The notes beneath the pieces are model-generated. The model saw nothing but the letters and a program-made list of their open reading frames with translations. It did not search any database and had not been told where the DNA came from. A DNA stretch of 62,266 bases. It comes from Rickettsiales bacterium. Lineage in GTDB: Bacteria > Pseudomonadota > Alphaproteobacteria > Rickettsiales > UBA1997. This document shows positions 37,834 to 47,444 of the stretch, piece by piece (the stretch's first letter is position 1; each line of letters begins with the position of its first letter). The stretch covers positions 1 through 62,266 of the forward strand of contig JAGAUJ010000017.1 of assembly GCA_017620845.1 (NCBI GenBank). Reading direction: 5' to 3'. Made by a program: the position numbers and the translations under genes.

Positions 37834-38625
37834 ATGAATAGAATTACTATATTTGCTTCTTATGATAAAAATGGAATTATTCACGATTTTGTAATATCTT
37901 ATCTTAAAGAATTAAGGAAAGTTTCAAATAAAATTATATTTGTAGCAGATAATTACATTACAGAAGAAGAACAAAATAAAATTAAATCAATAGTTGATTA
38001 TGTAAAGTGCGAACCACATGGTGAATATGACTTTGGTTCTTATAAAATTGGATACAATTATCTTATACAATCTAAATTATTAGATAAAGTAGATGAAATA
38101 ATATTATGTAATGATAGTTGTTTTTGTATCAATAGTTTAGAACCTGTCTTTAATAAAATGACACAAACAGAATGTGATTTTTGGGGTTTAAGTGCAAATA
38201 ATGAAATACAATTTCATCTTCAAAGTTTCTTTTTAGTATTTAATAAAAAAGTTTTTACATCAATTAAGTTCGTTAATTTTATTAATTCAGTTAAACATCA
38301 TAATTCAGTTGAGGAAGTAATATATAATTATGAAATATCATTAACACAAAAATTAATTGATGCTGGTTTTAAATATAATGCTCTTATTTTTCCATTTAAT
38401 AAAGATAATCCAACAAAATTCCCTTTATTAATGTTAAAAATGGGCTATCCAATTATAAAACGAAAGTTTTTTAGTGAATATAAAATATATAGCAAAGAAT
38501 CATATTTTAAAGCATTATTACTATTAATAAAAATAAATAAAAAATCACTTAACGAAATATTATCATACTTCAATTATTCTTCTTTGTTTAAGTTTTGGTT
38601 ATATTTAATTTATAGTAAAAAATAG
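37834..38625 (+). CDS. Rhamnan synthesis F (RgpF)-like protein
   Basis: A 263-residue protein matching the RgpF family: an N-terminal ITIFASYDKNGIIHDFVISY, then ADNYITEEEQNKI, EPHGEYDFGSYKIGY and IILCNDSCFCINSLEPVF, and ECDFWGLSANNEIQFHLQSF. RgpF-type proteins take part in assembling rhamnose-containing surface polysaccharides. No other polysaccharide gene is nearby, so the substrate is unknown. It is read as a soluble glycosyltransferase-like protein. Confidence 0.78.
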   Translation: MNRITIFASYDKNGIIHDFVISYLKELRKVSNKIIFVADNYITEEEQNKIKSIVDYVKCEPHGEYDFGSYKIGYNYLIQSKLLDKVDEIILCNDSCFCINSLEPVFNKMTQTECDFWGLSANNEIQFHLQSFFLVFNKKVFTSIKFVNFINSVKHHNSVEEVIYNYEISLTQKLIDAGFKYNALIFPFNKDNPTKFPLLMLKMGYPIIKRKFFSEYKIYSKESYFKALLLLIKINKKSLNEILSYFNYSSLFKFWLYLIYSKK

Positions 38626-38641
38626 TTATTTTTTTAAAAAA

Positions 38642-41600
38642 TTAAAATACTTTTATCAAACTTCCATAACTTGTAACCAAAATATAGCATTCCACAATTT
38701 TATTTATATATATTTTTTCTACAAGTTTTTTATACAATTGCAACTGTTTAATATAAGCATCTGGCAAATCTTCTATTTTTTTATAATTTTTAGATGTATT
38801 TTTATAATCTAATATTAATATTTTGTCTTCCAACTCAACCAATCTATCAATTTGACCCGACACAGAAAAACCATCAATATTTCCAACAATAGCAACTTCA
38901 CTTTTAGAATTTTCAGTAAAAAAATACTTAAACTCTTCATTATTTAATATATTAAAAACAGTATGTTTAATATTTTGCTTATCATTATTATCAAATCCGG
39001 TAAAGTAATTATTTAAATAAATATCCGCTATTTTTTCCCCGTCTTCTTTTTTAGAATCTGGCAATACTTCCAATAATTTATGAATAGCATTTCCCTTTAA
39101 AATTGCCAAATTTACTTTGTCATATCTATCATCTCTATCAATATGATTATAAAATTGTGATGGAGTTATTGTTTTTATTTCTTCTTGTGTATTTGTATAA
39201 ATTTTTATATTTTCTATAATTTTGTTAATTTTATCTCGGTCTTTATATTCTTGAACTTGTTGTCCATTGTCAACATTATTATCAATAATATTTTCAATAC
39301 CATAAGTAAATTTTGTTAATTTATCATCAAAATCAAATTTTTTTTCTTCATAATTTAAATGTCGCATCGCCTTAACTGATAAATCATACCAAGTTTGTTT
39401 TTTTTCTTCTTTGACTTCATTTTCATCTTGTTTTTTACTTTTAGATACGCCGCAAATATATAACTCATTTTCCGCCCTCGTCATACCTACATAAAACAAT
39501 CTAAAATATTCATCGTGTAAATCAATAGCATTTATATTTTTAATATTTTTAATAATGTCAGTTTTTGCACCAGTTTTATATATTGGTAAATCATAATCAT
39601 TTTCTTTACATATCCAAAATAAATTTTCTCTATTTTCATCTATTGCGTTATTTGCATCAGCCAAAAATACTATTGGTGATTGCATACCCTTTGAACTATG
39701 AACTGTCATTATTCTTACTTTATTAAGATTTTCCTCAAATTCTTTTTTTATTTCATTTTTGTTATTATTTATAAAATCTACAAAAGCAATCAAACTTGAA
39801 CTATTTTGTTCTTCATAATTAATAATAAAATCTAAAAAGTTATTTAAAATTAAAGTTATACTTTCACCATATCTTGCTAAAATATTTTTTTTAATGTTAC
39901 AATTTTCTAACACATAAAAACATAAATCATATATATTTAATTCTTTACTTTTATTTATTATATCATTTAAAAAATCATATTGTTTTTTGTATTTTTCATT
40001 GTTAGCAAAACTTTCAAAAAGCGTTATATCATTATCTACTTTATATCTACATAGTTCATATAAATCATTTTCAGTTAAATTTAAAAATGGAGATTTTACC
40101 AAATTTGCTAAACTCAAATCATCATTATTAAAAATAATAAAATTAAATAAAGATAAAAAATCTTTTATGACTATATTATTAAATAAATCAATTCTATCCA
40201 CCCCAGAATTTGGTATATTATTTTCATTTAAGTATTTTATTAAATATGATAAAAAAAATGGATTTCTACTTCTTTGTAAAATCATTATGTCACCATACTT
40301 AATTTTTCTTTTTTTATTACTTTTTGTTACAATTGCTCTATTTGAATTTACTAAATATATTATTTTATTAACAATATTTTTTGCCAACAATTCTTGCTTT
40401 TGTGTTTCTATATCATTTTCAAAATCTAATTCCCACTCATCTTTTTGTATTTTATCAACACTAATTAATGGCCATACTTCAACAAGTCCAATACCAGACC
40501 TATAATTGTAGTGTTTTATTTCACTATCAAGTTTTGATATTTTGTTTATATAATTTTTATCTATAAATACTGTATCAACAAATTTTAAAATTGTTTCAAG
40601 CGATCTGTAAGATTTCTGTAAATCAATTTTGTGAAAAATATTTCTACTGTTCTCTATTAATTTTTTATAAAAGTTATATTTTATATTAAACATCTCTGGG
40701 TTTGCACCTTGAAAACTAAAAATAGATTGCTTTTCATCTCCAACAACAAAAATTGTTCTATTATTTTCTTTTGTTTCTCCAACAAAAAAATCACCAGTTA
40801 AATATTCCATAATTTTCCATTGTAAACTTGATGTATCCTGTGCTTCATCAAGCAAAATATGTTCGATCCCACTATCAAGTTTATAATTAATCCAAGCAGA
40901 ATATTCTGTATTTTGTAATAAATTTAATGTTGTCATAATTAAATCATCAAAATCTAAAAAACCCTTTTCATTTTTTAATAACTTGTAATGTTTAATTATT
41001 TCAATACCAAAATTAATTACACTTATTGTTAAATTGTAATATTTTGTATTTTCTAAATCTTCTGTAAATTCAATACATCTGTTTGCTTCGTTTATATATA
41101 TGTCTTTTGTAAAATCATTATTAATTATTTTTGTTCTTGTATTATCTTTTCTTATAGTATTATCTTTTGTTACAAAAGTATATTTATATTCATCTATATT
41201 TTTTTCTGTTAATGGTAATAAATTTGCCATATTTTGAAAATCTTTTTTTTGTTTGTCAGTAAAATCATTTTCTTGTATATAATTACTTAATTCTATTATT
41301 TTAGAATAATTATAATTTAAAAAATTATCTATAACTTCTTGTTCTGTATTATATTTTATATTAAATATTTGTTTTAATTCGCTTTTATATTCTGTATTTG
41401 CTATATATTCAAACTCTTTTCTTTTGCTAACTATGTAATTTGTTAATTCGTTAAATTTTTCCTCATTTTTCTCAAGTATTAAACTTTTAATGCTGTTATT
41501 AATTTCTGGATTATTTTTTGCTAATAACATAGCATTATTTATAGCAGTTTTTATTAAACTATTTGAATTATAATCATCTATAACCTCAAAATTTGGATAT

Positions 41601-42013
41601 ATTCCGGCCTCAATTGGAAAACAGCTAATAATTTGTTGACAAAATGAGTGTATTGTGAATATTTTTAAATTATCAATATTATCAATTACTTTTGCAAAAA
41701 GTGTTCTTGCTTTATTTAAAAAATCTGTTGTTATATTTTTAATATTTAATCTTTTTTCTATTTCTAATTTTAATAAATCATCGCTTATAGTTGCCCAAAC
41801 TGATAAAGAATTATAAATTCTACTTTTCATCTCATTGGCGCCAGTTTTGGTGTATGTTATACAAACAATTTTTGATATATCAATATTGTTTATTAATAAA
41901 CTTAAAAGTCTATCAACTAAAACTGTTGTTTTTCCTGAACCAGCAGATGCGGAAACCCAAATTGAATTGTTAATGTCTAATGCTTTTTTTCTGTTTTCTT
42001 GTGTTGTGTCCAT
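38642..42013 (-). CDS. addA: Double-strand break repair helicase-nuclease AddA
   Basis: A large UvrD-like helicase with nuclease domain, 1123 residues when started at the ATG at 42013 (MDTTQENRKKALDINNSIWV). A longer frame from 42139 adds 42 hydrophobic residues and is rejected. Walker A SASAGSGKTT is at 21-30, motif II ILLDEAQDTSS, motif III VVGDEKQSIFSFQGANPEMF, motif V TVHSSKGMQSPIVFL and motif VI FRLFYVGMTRAENELYI. The C-terminal RecB-type nuclease motif is ILILDYKNTS. AddA pairs with AddB; no addB is in the window. The gene follows rpsD and its terminator. Confidence 0.9.
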   Translation of the reverse strand: MDTTQENRKKALDINNSIWVSASAGSGKTTVLVDRLLSLLINNIDISKIVCITYTKTGANEMKSRIYNSLSVWATISDDLLKLEIEKRLNIKNITTDFLNKARTLFAKVIDNIDNLKIFTIHSFCQQIISCFPIEAGIYPNFEVIDDYNSNSLIKTAINNAMLLAKNNPEINNSIKSLILEKNEEKFNELTNYIVSKRKEFEYIANTEYKSELKQIFNIKYNTEQEVIDNFLNYNYSKIIELSNYIQENDFTDKQKKDFQNMANLLPLTEKNIDEYKYTFVTKDNTIRKDNTRTKIINNDFTKDIYINEANRCIEFTEDLENTKYYNLTISVINFGIEIIKHYKLLKNEKGFLDFDDLIMTTLNLLQNTEYSAWINYKLDSGIEHILLDEAQDTSSLQWKIMEYLTGDFFVGETKENNRTIFVVGDEKQSIFSFQGANPEMFNIKYNFYKKLIENSRNIFHKIDLQKSYRSLETILKFVDTVFIDKNYINKISKLDSEIKHYNYRSGIGLVEVWPLISVDKIQKDEWELDFENDIETQKQELLAKNIVNKIIYLVNSNRAIVTKSNKKRKIKYGDIMILQRSRNPFFLSYLIKYLNENNIPNSGVDRIDLFNNIVIKDFLSLFNFIIFNNDDLSLANLVKSPFLNLTENDLYELCRYKVDNDITLFESFANNEKYKKQYDFLNDIINKSKELNIYDLCFYVLENCNIKKNILARYGESITLILNNFLDFIINYEEQNSSSLIAFVDFINNNKNEIKKEFEENLNKVRIMTVHSSKGMQSPIVFLADANNAIDENRENLFWICKENDYDLPIYKTGAKTDIIKNIKNINAIDLHDEYFRLFYVGMTRAENELYICGVSKSKKQDENEVKEEKKQTWYDLSVKAMRHLNYEEKKFDFDDKLTKFTYGIENIIDNNVDNGQQVQEYKDRDKINKIIENIKIYTNTQEEIKTITPSQFYNHIDRDDRYDKVNLAILKGNAIHKLLEVLPDSKKEDGEKIADIYLNNYFTGFDNNDKQNIKHTVFNILNNEEFKYFFTENSKSEVAIVGNIDGFSVSGQIDRLVELEDKILILDYKNTSKNYKKIEDLPDAYIKQLQLYKKLVEKIYINKIVECYILVTSYGSLIKVF

Positions 42014-42116
42014 TGTTGTTTTTATTATATAATTAATTATATTATTGTATAAAAAATATTTTTTACAAGTATATATTTCAAAAATAATATTTATATGAAA
42101 TGTATAAAAAACAAAA

Positions 42117-42140
42117 ATTGACCCACTTTCGTAGGTCAAT
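42117..42140 (-). terminator. Rho-independent terminator of rpsD
   Basis: ATTGACC (42117-42123) pairs with GGTCAAT (42134-42140), with two more inner pairs after a C/A mismatch. On the minus strand a T-rich run follows. It lies 22 bases after the rpsD stop. Confidence 0.75.
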
Positions 42141-42162
42141 AAAAAATATATATCACTTAATA

Positions 42163-42777
42163 TTATCTTGAATAGAATTCCACAACTAAATTTACATCCA
42201 TAACAACTGGATATGGAACATCCCCAATATGTGGAACGGCATTAAATTTAACTGAACAGTTATCTTTATCTAAATCAAGATAAACTGGAATTTCTCTTTC
42301 CATTTTAGCCAAAGAATCTGCTATTAGAGCGATTTTTTTTGAATTATCTCTAATTTCAATAATATCTCCCTCTTTTACTAGGTAAGATGGAATATTTACA
42401 ACTTTACCATTTACAAGAACATGTTTATGTCCTACAACTTGCCTTGCAGAGTGCATTGTTGGAACAAAATTTGCTCTGTAAACAACTGCATCTAATCTTC
42501 TTTCGAGTAATCCAACAAAGTTTTCTGCTGTATCACCTTTTTTAGATTTTGCTTTTGCAAATAAGTTTTTAAATTGTGTTTCACTAATGTTAGCATAGTA
42601 TTTTTTTAATTTTTGTTTTGCTTTTAATTGAGTTCCATAAACTGTTTCTCTTTTTAAAGCATTACCATGCTGTCCAGGTCTAAAATTTCTTTTAGTAAAC
42701 GTATCATTAGCTCTTCCCCACAAATTTGTAGTTAAAGCTCTACTAACTTTTTTTTTAGCTTCTATTCTTTTAGTCAT
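42163..42777 (-). CDS. rpsD: 30S ribosomal protein S4
   Basis: A 204-residue S4, standard length. It nucleates 30S assembly on the 5' domain of 16S rRNA. The S4 RNA-binding domain is clear in RRLDAVVYRANFVPTMHSAR and HKHVLVNGKVVNIPSYLVKEG. The C-terminal VNLVVEFYSR is typical. It stands alone with a terminator downstream and is divergent from hpf. Confidence 0.97.
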   Translation of the reverse strand: MTKRIEAKKKVSRALTTNLWGRANDTFTKRNFRPGQHGNALKRETVYGTQLKAKQKLKKYYANISETQFKNLFAKAKSKKGDTAENFVGLLERRLDAVVYRANFVPTMHSARQVVGHKHVLVNGKVVNIPSYLVKEGDIIEIRDNSKKIALIADSLAKMEREIPVYLDLDKDNCSVKFNAVPHIGDVPYPVVMDVNLVVEFYSR

Positions 42778-42890
42778 ATTTTTATATTTTTTTATTAACT
42801 CTATGTAAATGCCGCGTAGAGGTAGTAATATAATTATATTTTTTTTGTAAAAGTCAATAAGATATTTGATATTATTTATTAAACAAATTA

Positions 42891-42919
42891 TTGACTTATT
42901 TGAAATATAAAAATATCAT
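42891..42919 (+). promoter_or_regulatory. Promoter for hpf (TTGACT-N17-TATCAT)
   Basis: TTGACT (42891-42896) and TATCAT (42914-42919) with a 17-base spacer lie 29 bases before the hpf ATG. The hexamers are the same as those before fabG and rplM. A minus-strand TTGACT (42852-42857) upstream of rpsD suggests divergent promoters. Confidence 0.6.
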
Positions 42920-42947
42920 TGTTGCAGATAAATAAAAATTTATTATT

Positions 42948-43568
42948 ATGATAGTAAATATAAATAGCAATTTCTCTCTTGGTATGCATTTGCCGGATTA
43001 TGTTAAGGAAAAAGTAAATAAAGAAATATTAAAATATTTTGACACAACAATAAATACAAATGTATTTTTTAGTAAAAATGGTAATTTTTTTAAGACAAAC
43101 ATAGTTGTTAATGAAGGTTCTAAAAGAGGGATTATAATAAAATCTACTGCTGAATCCGATGATATTTATAATTCATTTGATTTATCTTTGGCAAAAATAA
43201 CAAAACAATTACGTAAACATAAAGGTAAGATGAGAAATTATAGAAAAAAGATTTCTGACTTAAAGGCTAAAAATAATGATTTACCTTATATTTTGGCAGA
43301 TAGATTTATATTAAAAGAAGCACAAAATGAAAATCTTGAAGAAGAGGTAGTAGAGGTTGGTAATGAAAAAGAAATTGTTTATGATTTTAATATTATAGAA
43401 GAAAAAGAAACAGAAATAGAAGAATTAACTGTTAGTGAAGCACTTATGAAGATGGATTTGATAAATTTGCCAGCTTATATGTTTATAAATAAGGAAAATG
43501 GTCAAGTAAATGTCGTTTATAAGAGAAATGACGGAAATGTTACTTGGATAAATCCAAGAATTAAATAA
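42948..43568 (+). CDS. hpf: Ribosome hibernation-promoting factor, long form
   Basis: A 206-residue long-form HPF. The N-terminal domain (about 1-110) binds the decoding site of idle ribosomes, and the C-terminal domain (about 150-206) drives 100S dimers. VSEALMKMDLINLPAYMFIN and GQVNVVYKRNDGNVTWI match the conserved C-terminal domain. It has its own promoter and terminator and is divergent from rpsD. Confidence 0.9.
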   Translation: MIVNINSNFSLGMHLPDYVKEKVNKEILKYFDTTINTNVFFSKNGNFFKTNIVVNEGSKRGIIIKSTAESDDIYNSFDLSLAKITKQLRKHKGKMRNYRKKISDLKAKNNDLPYILADRFILKEAQNENLEEEVVEVGNEKEIVYDFNIIEEKETEIEELTVSEALMKMDLINLPAYMFINKENGQVNVVYKRNDGNVTWINPRIK

Positions 43569-43594
43569 TAAATAAAGTAATTTTGTTAATTGAC

Positions 43595-43617
43595 ACCACC
43601 AATTAAAAATTGGTGGT
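43595..43617 (+). terminator. Terminator after hpf
   Basis: ACCACCAATT (43595-43604) pairs perfectly with AATTGGTGGT (43608-43617) around an AAA loop, followed by ATTATGTTTG. It lies 26 bases after the hpf stop. Confidence 0.75.
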
Positions 43618-43807
43618 ATTATGTTTGTTAAAAATTTTGAATTTATGCTATTGGTGATAAATAGTTAATTATTGTGTATAAAGCGTGTTTTTTTAGTTTA
43701 TTATACATATTAATATTATAATAATTTATAAAAATTTTTCTTTAAAACAATTGAAATATATAATATTCACTTTAATATAAAGGACAGATATATAATTTTT
43801 TAACAAA

Positions 43808-46663
43808 ATGGAAAACTACAATTTTAAATTAACAGAAAAAAAGTGGCAAGAATATTGGGATAACAACAATTCTTTTTATTTTAACAAAGATAACAAAACA
43901 AAAAAACCATACTATGTATTACAAATGTTTCCATATCCATCTGGCGAATTACATATGGGACATTTAAGAAATTTTGCTATTGGCGATATAATAGCAAGAT
44001 TTAAAAGAATGCAAGGTTATAATGTTTTACATCCAATGGGTGCAGATGCTTTTGGTCTACCAGCAGAAAATGCAGCAATAAAAAGAAAAATTAACCCAGA
44101 AGAATGGACTAAAAAAAATGTAGAAATTTTTAAAGATAGTATGCAAAAATTAGGACTTTCTTTTGATTTTTCAAGATTTATAACAACTTGTCTCCCAGAA
44201 TATTATGGAAAACAACAAAAATTATTCATAGAGTTATTAAAAAACGGTTTGTGTTATCAAAAAGAAAGTTTTGTAAATTGGGATCCAGTAGATCAAACTG
44301 TTTTAGCAAATGAACAAGTTGTAGATGGAAGAGGTTGGAGAAGCGGTGCTATTGTTGAGAAAAAAAAATTAAAACAATGGTTTTTCAAAACAAGTAAATA
44401 TGCAGAAGAGTTACTAAATGATATAGATGATAAGTTACAAGGTTGGCCTGAAAAAGTTAAATTAATGCAAAAAAACTGGATAGGTAAAAGTTCTGGCGCT
44501 TTGGTTGATTTTAAAATAAATAGAGAGGCAACTATAAAATTACACTGTCAACAACCATATTTTAATTATTTAAAAAGTGAAGTTAAAACAATAGAGGGCA
44601 GAAAAAATTCACCAAAATACCAAGCGTTAAAAACTGGTGATATTATAGAGTTTTATTGTGATGATGATAGTTTTTTTGCAGAAATAACAAACATTGTAAA
44701 ATATAAAGATTTAAGAACATATTTAAAAAATAATGATTTATCAAATATTTTACCAAATGTAAAGAGTGTTGAAGAGGGCGAAAAAGTTTATAGAAGTTTT
44801 ACTGATGATATTGACAATTATGAATTTTTAGCAATCCATATTAAAAAATTAGAATCAAATATACAAGCTTATACAACAAGACCAGACACATTATTTGGTG
44901 CAAGTTTTATTGGTATTTCTTCAAATCATCCACTTGCAGAAGAAATTGCAAAAAATAACATTGAAGCAAAACAATTTATAGAAGAATGCCAAAAAACATC
45001 AATAGATGAAGAAACCATTGAAACAATGGAGAAAAAAGGTTTTTTTACAGGTTTATATGTAGAGCATCCATTTGATAAAAATTGGAAATTGTCAGTTTAC
45101 ATAGCAAATTTTATTTTAATGGACTATGGAACTGGTGCGATTTTTGCTTGTCCAGCACACGACCAAAGGGATTATGAATTTGCTAAAAAATACAATTTAC
45201 CAATAAAAGTTGTTGTTTCACCAGATGGAAAAGATTTTAAATTAAATAATTGTGCTTTTACGGAAGAAGGTATTGCAATTAATTCTAATTTTTTAAATGG
45301 TTTAACAACACAAGAAGCAAAAGAAACTGCAATTAAGAAAATTGAAGAGTTAGGTATTGGAACTAAAAAAGTAAATTATAGATTAAGAGATTGGGGTTTT
45401 TCAAGACAAAGATATTGGGGTTGTCCTATTCCAGTTGTTTATTGTCCTAAATGTGGAACAGTTCATTTGAGAGATGAAGATTTGCCATTAGAATTACCAA
45501 AAGATGTTGAATTTACTGGAAAGGGTAATCCATTGGAAAATCACCCAACTTGGAAATATACAAAATGTCCGAAATGTGGAACAGATGCTATAAGAGAAAC
45601 TGATACAATAGATACATTTGTTGATTCTTCTTGGTATTTTTTAAGATATCCAGAATTAACTGAAAAAGAACCATTTAATGCCAAATTATGTGAAAATATT
45701 TTTCCAGTAGATCAATATATTGGTGGTATAGAACATGCAACAATGCACTTAATGTATTGTAGATTTTTTACAAAAGCATTGAGAGATTGTGGTTATTTTA
45801 AAATTGATGAACCAGTAAAAAGGTTATTTAATCAGGGTATGCTTTGCCATAAGGCTTATAGAGGAAAAACAAGTAAAGATTGGTGTTATCCACAGAATGT
45901 TATTGAAAAAGATGGAAAATATTATAACAGCGAAACAAATGAAGAATTGAGTTATGAAGGTGTTATAAAAATGAGTAAATCAAAATATAATGTTGTAAAT
46001 AATTTAAAAATTGTAGACGCTTATGGTGCTGATTCAGCAAGAATGTTTGTAATGTCTGATAGTCCAGCAGACAAGGATTTTGAGTGGACAGAGCAGGGTA
46101 TTGATGGTTGTTGGAAATATATAAATAAATTTTATAGATTATGTAATTCTTTTGAAGATAAAAACTTGGATATTTCAAGCATTAATTATAGTAATGAAAT
46201 TATTAAAAATACACATAAATTAATAAAAGAAATTACAAAAAATTATGAAAATATTGAATTTAATAAAGCCATTGCAAGAGTAAGAGAGTTTACAAATTTC
46301 CTTGAAAAAGTGAAAATTAATACACAAGAAGAAAAAGAATCTTATTTATTTGCTTTAATAACAATTATAAAATTATTTAGTCCAATAGCACCACATTTAT
46401 GTAGTGAATTGTTGGAAATATTTGAAATAAATAATAATGATTGGCCTGTTTATAAGGAAGAATTAACTATTGATAATACTGTAAATATTGCAGTTGCAGT
46501 AAATGGAAAATTGAGGGCTACAATTGAAGTTGTTAAAGATATAGATAAGGCAGAACTTGAAAATTTGGCAAAACAAAATGAAAATGTTAAAAAGTATGTT
46601 GATGGAGTAGAAATTAAAAAACTAATCATTGTGCCAAATAAGATGGTTAATTTTGTAATTTAA
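43808..46663 (+). CDS. leuS: Leucyl-tRNA synthetase with an inserted ASCH domain
   Basis: A 951-residue class I synthetase, about 100 longer than usual. HIGH is HMGH in GELHMGHLRNF (46-56), KMSKS is KMSKSKYN (about 720), and the editing-domain residues TTRPDT (356-361) and HDQRDYEFA are intact. The excess length is explained by residues about 238-347, between WIGKSSGALVDF and NIQAYTTRPDT. That insert reads as an ASCH domain: KLHCQQPYF, SEVKTIEGRKNS, GDIIEFYCDD, LPNVKSVEEGEKVYRSF. ASCH domains bind RNA or modified nucleotides. I know of no LeuRS with such an insert. The gene has its own terminator. Confidence 0.92.
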   Translation: MENYNFKLTEKKWQEYWDNNNSFYFNKDNKTKKPYYVLQMFPYPSGELHMGHLRNFAIGDIIARFKRMQGYNVLHPMGADAFGLPAENAAIKRKINPEEWTKKNVEIFKDSMQKLGLSFDFSRFITTCLPEYYGKQQKLFIELLKNGLCYQKESFVNWDPVDQTVLANEQVVDGRGWRSGAIVEKKKLKQWFFKTSKYAEELLNDIDDKLQGWPEKVKLMQKNWIGKSSGALVDFKINREATIKLHCQQPYFNYLKSEVKTIEGRKNSPKYQALKTGDIIEFYCDDDSFFAEITNIVKYKDLRTYLKNNDLSNILPNVKSVEEGEKVYRSFTDDIDNYEFLAIHIKKLESNIQAYTTRPDTLFGASFIGISSNHPLAEEIAKNNIEAKQFIEECQKTSIDEETIETMEKKGFFTGLYVEHPFDKNWKLSVYIANFILMDYGTGAIFACPAHDQRDYEFAKKYNLPIKVVVSPDGKDFKLNNCAFTEEGIAINSNFLNGLTTQEAKETAIKKIEELGIGTKKVNYRLRDWGFSRQRYWGCPIPVVYCPKCGTVHLRDEDLPLELPKDVEFTGKGNPLENHPTWKYTKCPKCGTDAIRETDTIDTFVDSSWYFLRYPELTEKEPFNAKLCENIFPVDQYIGGIEHATMHLMYCRFFTKALRDCGYFKIDEPVKRLFNQGMLCHKAYRGKTSKDWCYPQNVIEKDGKYYNSETNEELSYEGVIKMSKSKYNVVNNLKIVDAYGADSARMFVMSDSPADKDFEWTEQGIDGCWKYINKFYRLCNSFEDKNLDISSINYSNEIIKNTHKLIKEITKNYENIEFNKAIARVREFTNFLEKVKINTQEEKESYLFALITIIKLFSPIAPHLCSELLEIFEINNNDWPVYKEELTIDNTVNIAVAVNGKLRATIEVVKDIDKAELENLAKQNENVKKYVDGVEIKKLIIVPNKMVNFVI

Positions 46664-46683
46664 CATTTATCAAATTAAAAACA

Positions 46684-46716
46684 AAGGGTTATTTAATTTT
46701 TACTTAAATAACCCTT
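46684..46716. terminator. 13-bp hairpin between leuS and the zeta-like gene
   Basis: AAGGGTTATTTAA (46684-46696) pairs perfectly with TTAAATAACCCTT (46704-46716), with T-rich flanks on the plus side. It lies between convergent genes. Confidence 0.8.
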
Positions 46717-46741
46717 ATTTATTTTATTTATAATTTACATA

Positions 46742-47371
46742 TTAGCCATTATTTACTTCAATAAACTCATCCGCAATTTTTTTGAATTGTTCAGCCCTTT
46801 CTTTTATTAATGGTTCCCTATCAATAATCAACTTTTCAGGAGTATGTCTCAAAGTAATTTTTTCTCTTTCTTTTACCCTTTTTATTGCCATATCAATATC
46901 ACATTTTACATAAACAATTTTAACTTTATAACCCAATGTTTTAACTTCTTCCAATAATTTTACATGTAAAAAAGGACTTCCACCATGATCAAAAAATATA
47001 TTCAATCTTTTTTTAATCGCTTGCAATAATACTTCATAACCAGCAACACGGGCGGGTATTTGCCATTTTTCAAACGATTCAACTAAACCCAACATTTTAA
47101 CATCTTTTCTATATTCTGGCAGTTTTTCCATAACCATATCAAAATCCAGAAAAAGAAAATCCTTAAAATTTTCTTTATTATTATTCATATAAGTAGTTTT
47201 TCCAGCACCCGGAATTCCCAACATATGTATAAAAATTGGTTTTTCTTGTATTTTATTATTACTCAATATCTCATTAATTATTGGTTTAAATAATTCTTTT
47301 GTTTCATTTTTTTCATCATTAAAACAATATGGTATAACTTCACTACAATATTTATTAAAAACTTCTTCCAT
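46742..47371 (-). CDS. Zeta-toxin-like P-loop kinase, short form
   Basis: A 209-residue P-loop protein. Walker A MLGIPGAGKTT is at 50-60, and FLFLDFDMVMEKLPEYR fits the zeta-toxin substrate loop (D.D..r...P.Y). KKRLNIFFDHGGSP and VYVKCDIDMAIKRVKERE follow the same fold. No antitoxin gene is adjacent. It lies 73 bases from the end of the restriction helicase operon on the same strand and could belong to that island. A housekeeping kinase role is equally possible. Confidence 0.6.
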   Translation of the reverse strand: MEEVFNKYCSEVIPYCFNDEKNETKELFKPIINEILSNNKIQEKPIFIHMLGIPGAGKTTYMNNNKENFKDFLFLDFDMVMEKLPEYRKDVKMLGLVESFEKWQIPARVAGYEVLLQAIKKRLNIFFDHGGSPFLHVKLLEEVKTLGYKVKIVYVKCDIDMAIKRVKEREKITLRHTPEKLIIDREPLIKERAEQFKKIADEFIEVNNG

Positions 47372-47444
47372 AATTTTTATAATAATATCAAATATATTTA
47401 TATTTTAATTAAATATATTATTTTCTCAATATTTTTTAAATATT

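Noticed and set aside
38642..42139. Longer addA start at 42139
   Set aside because: The extra 42 residues are hydrophobic and unlike AddA; the ATG at 42013 gives the normal start before the Walker A motif.
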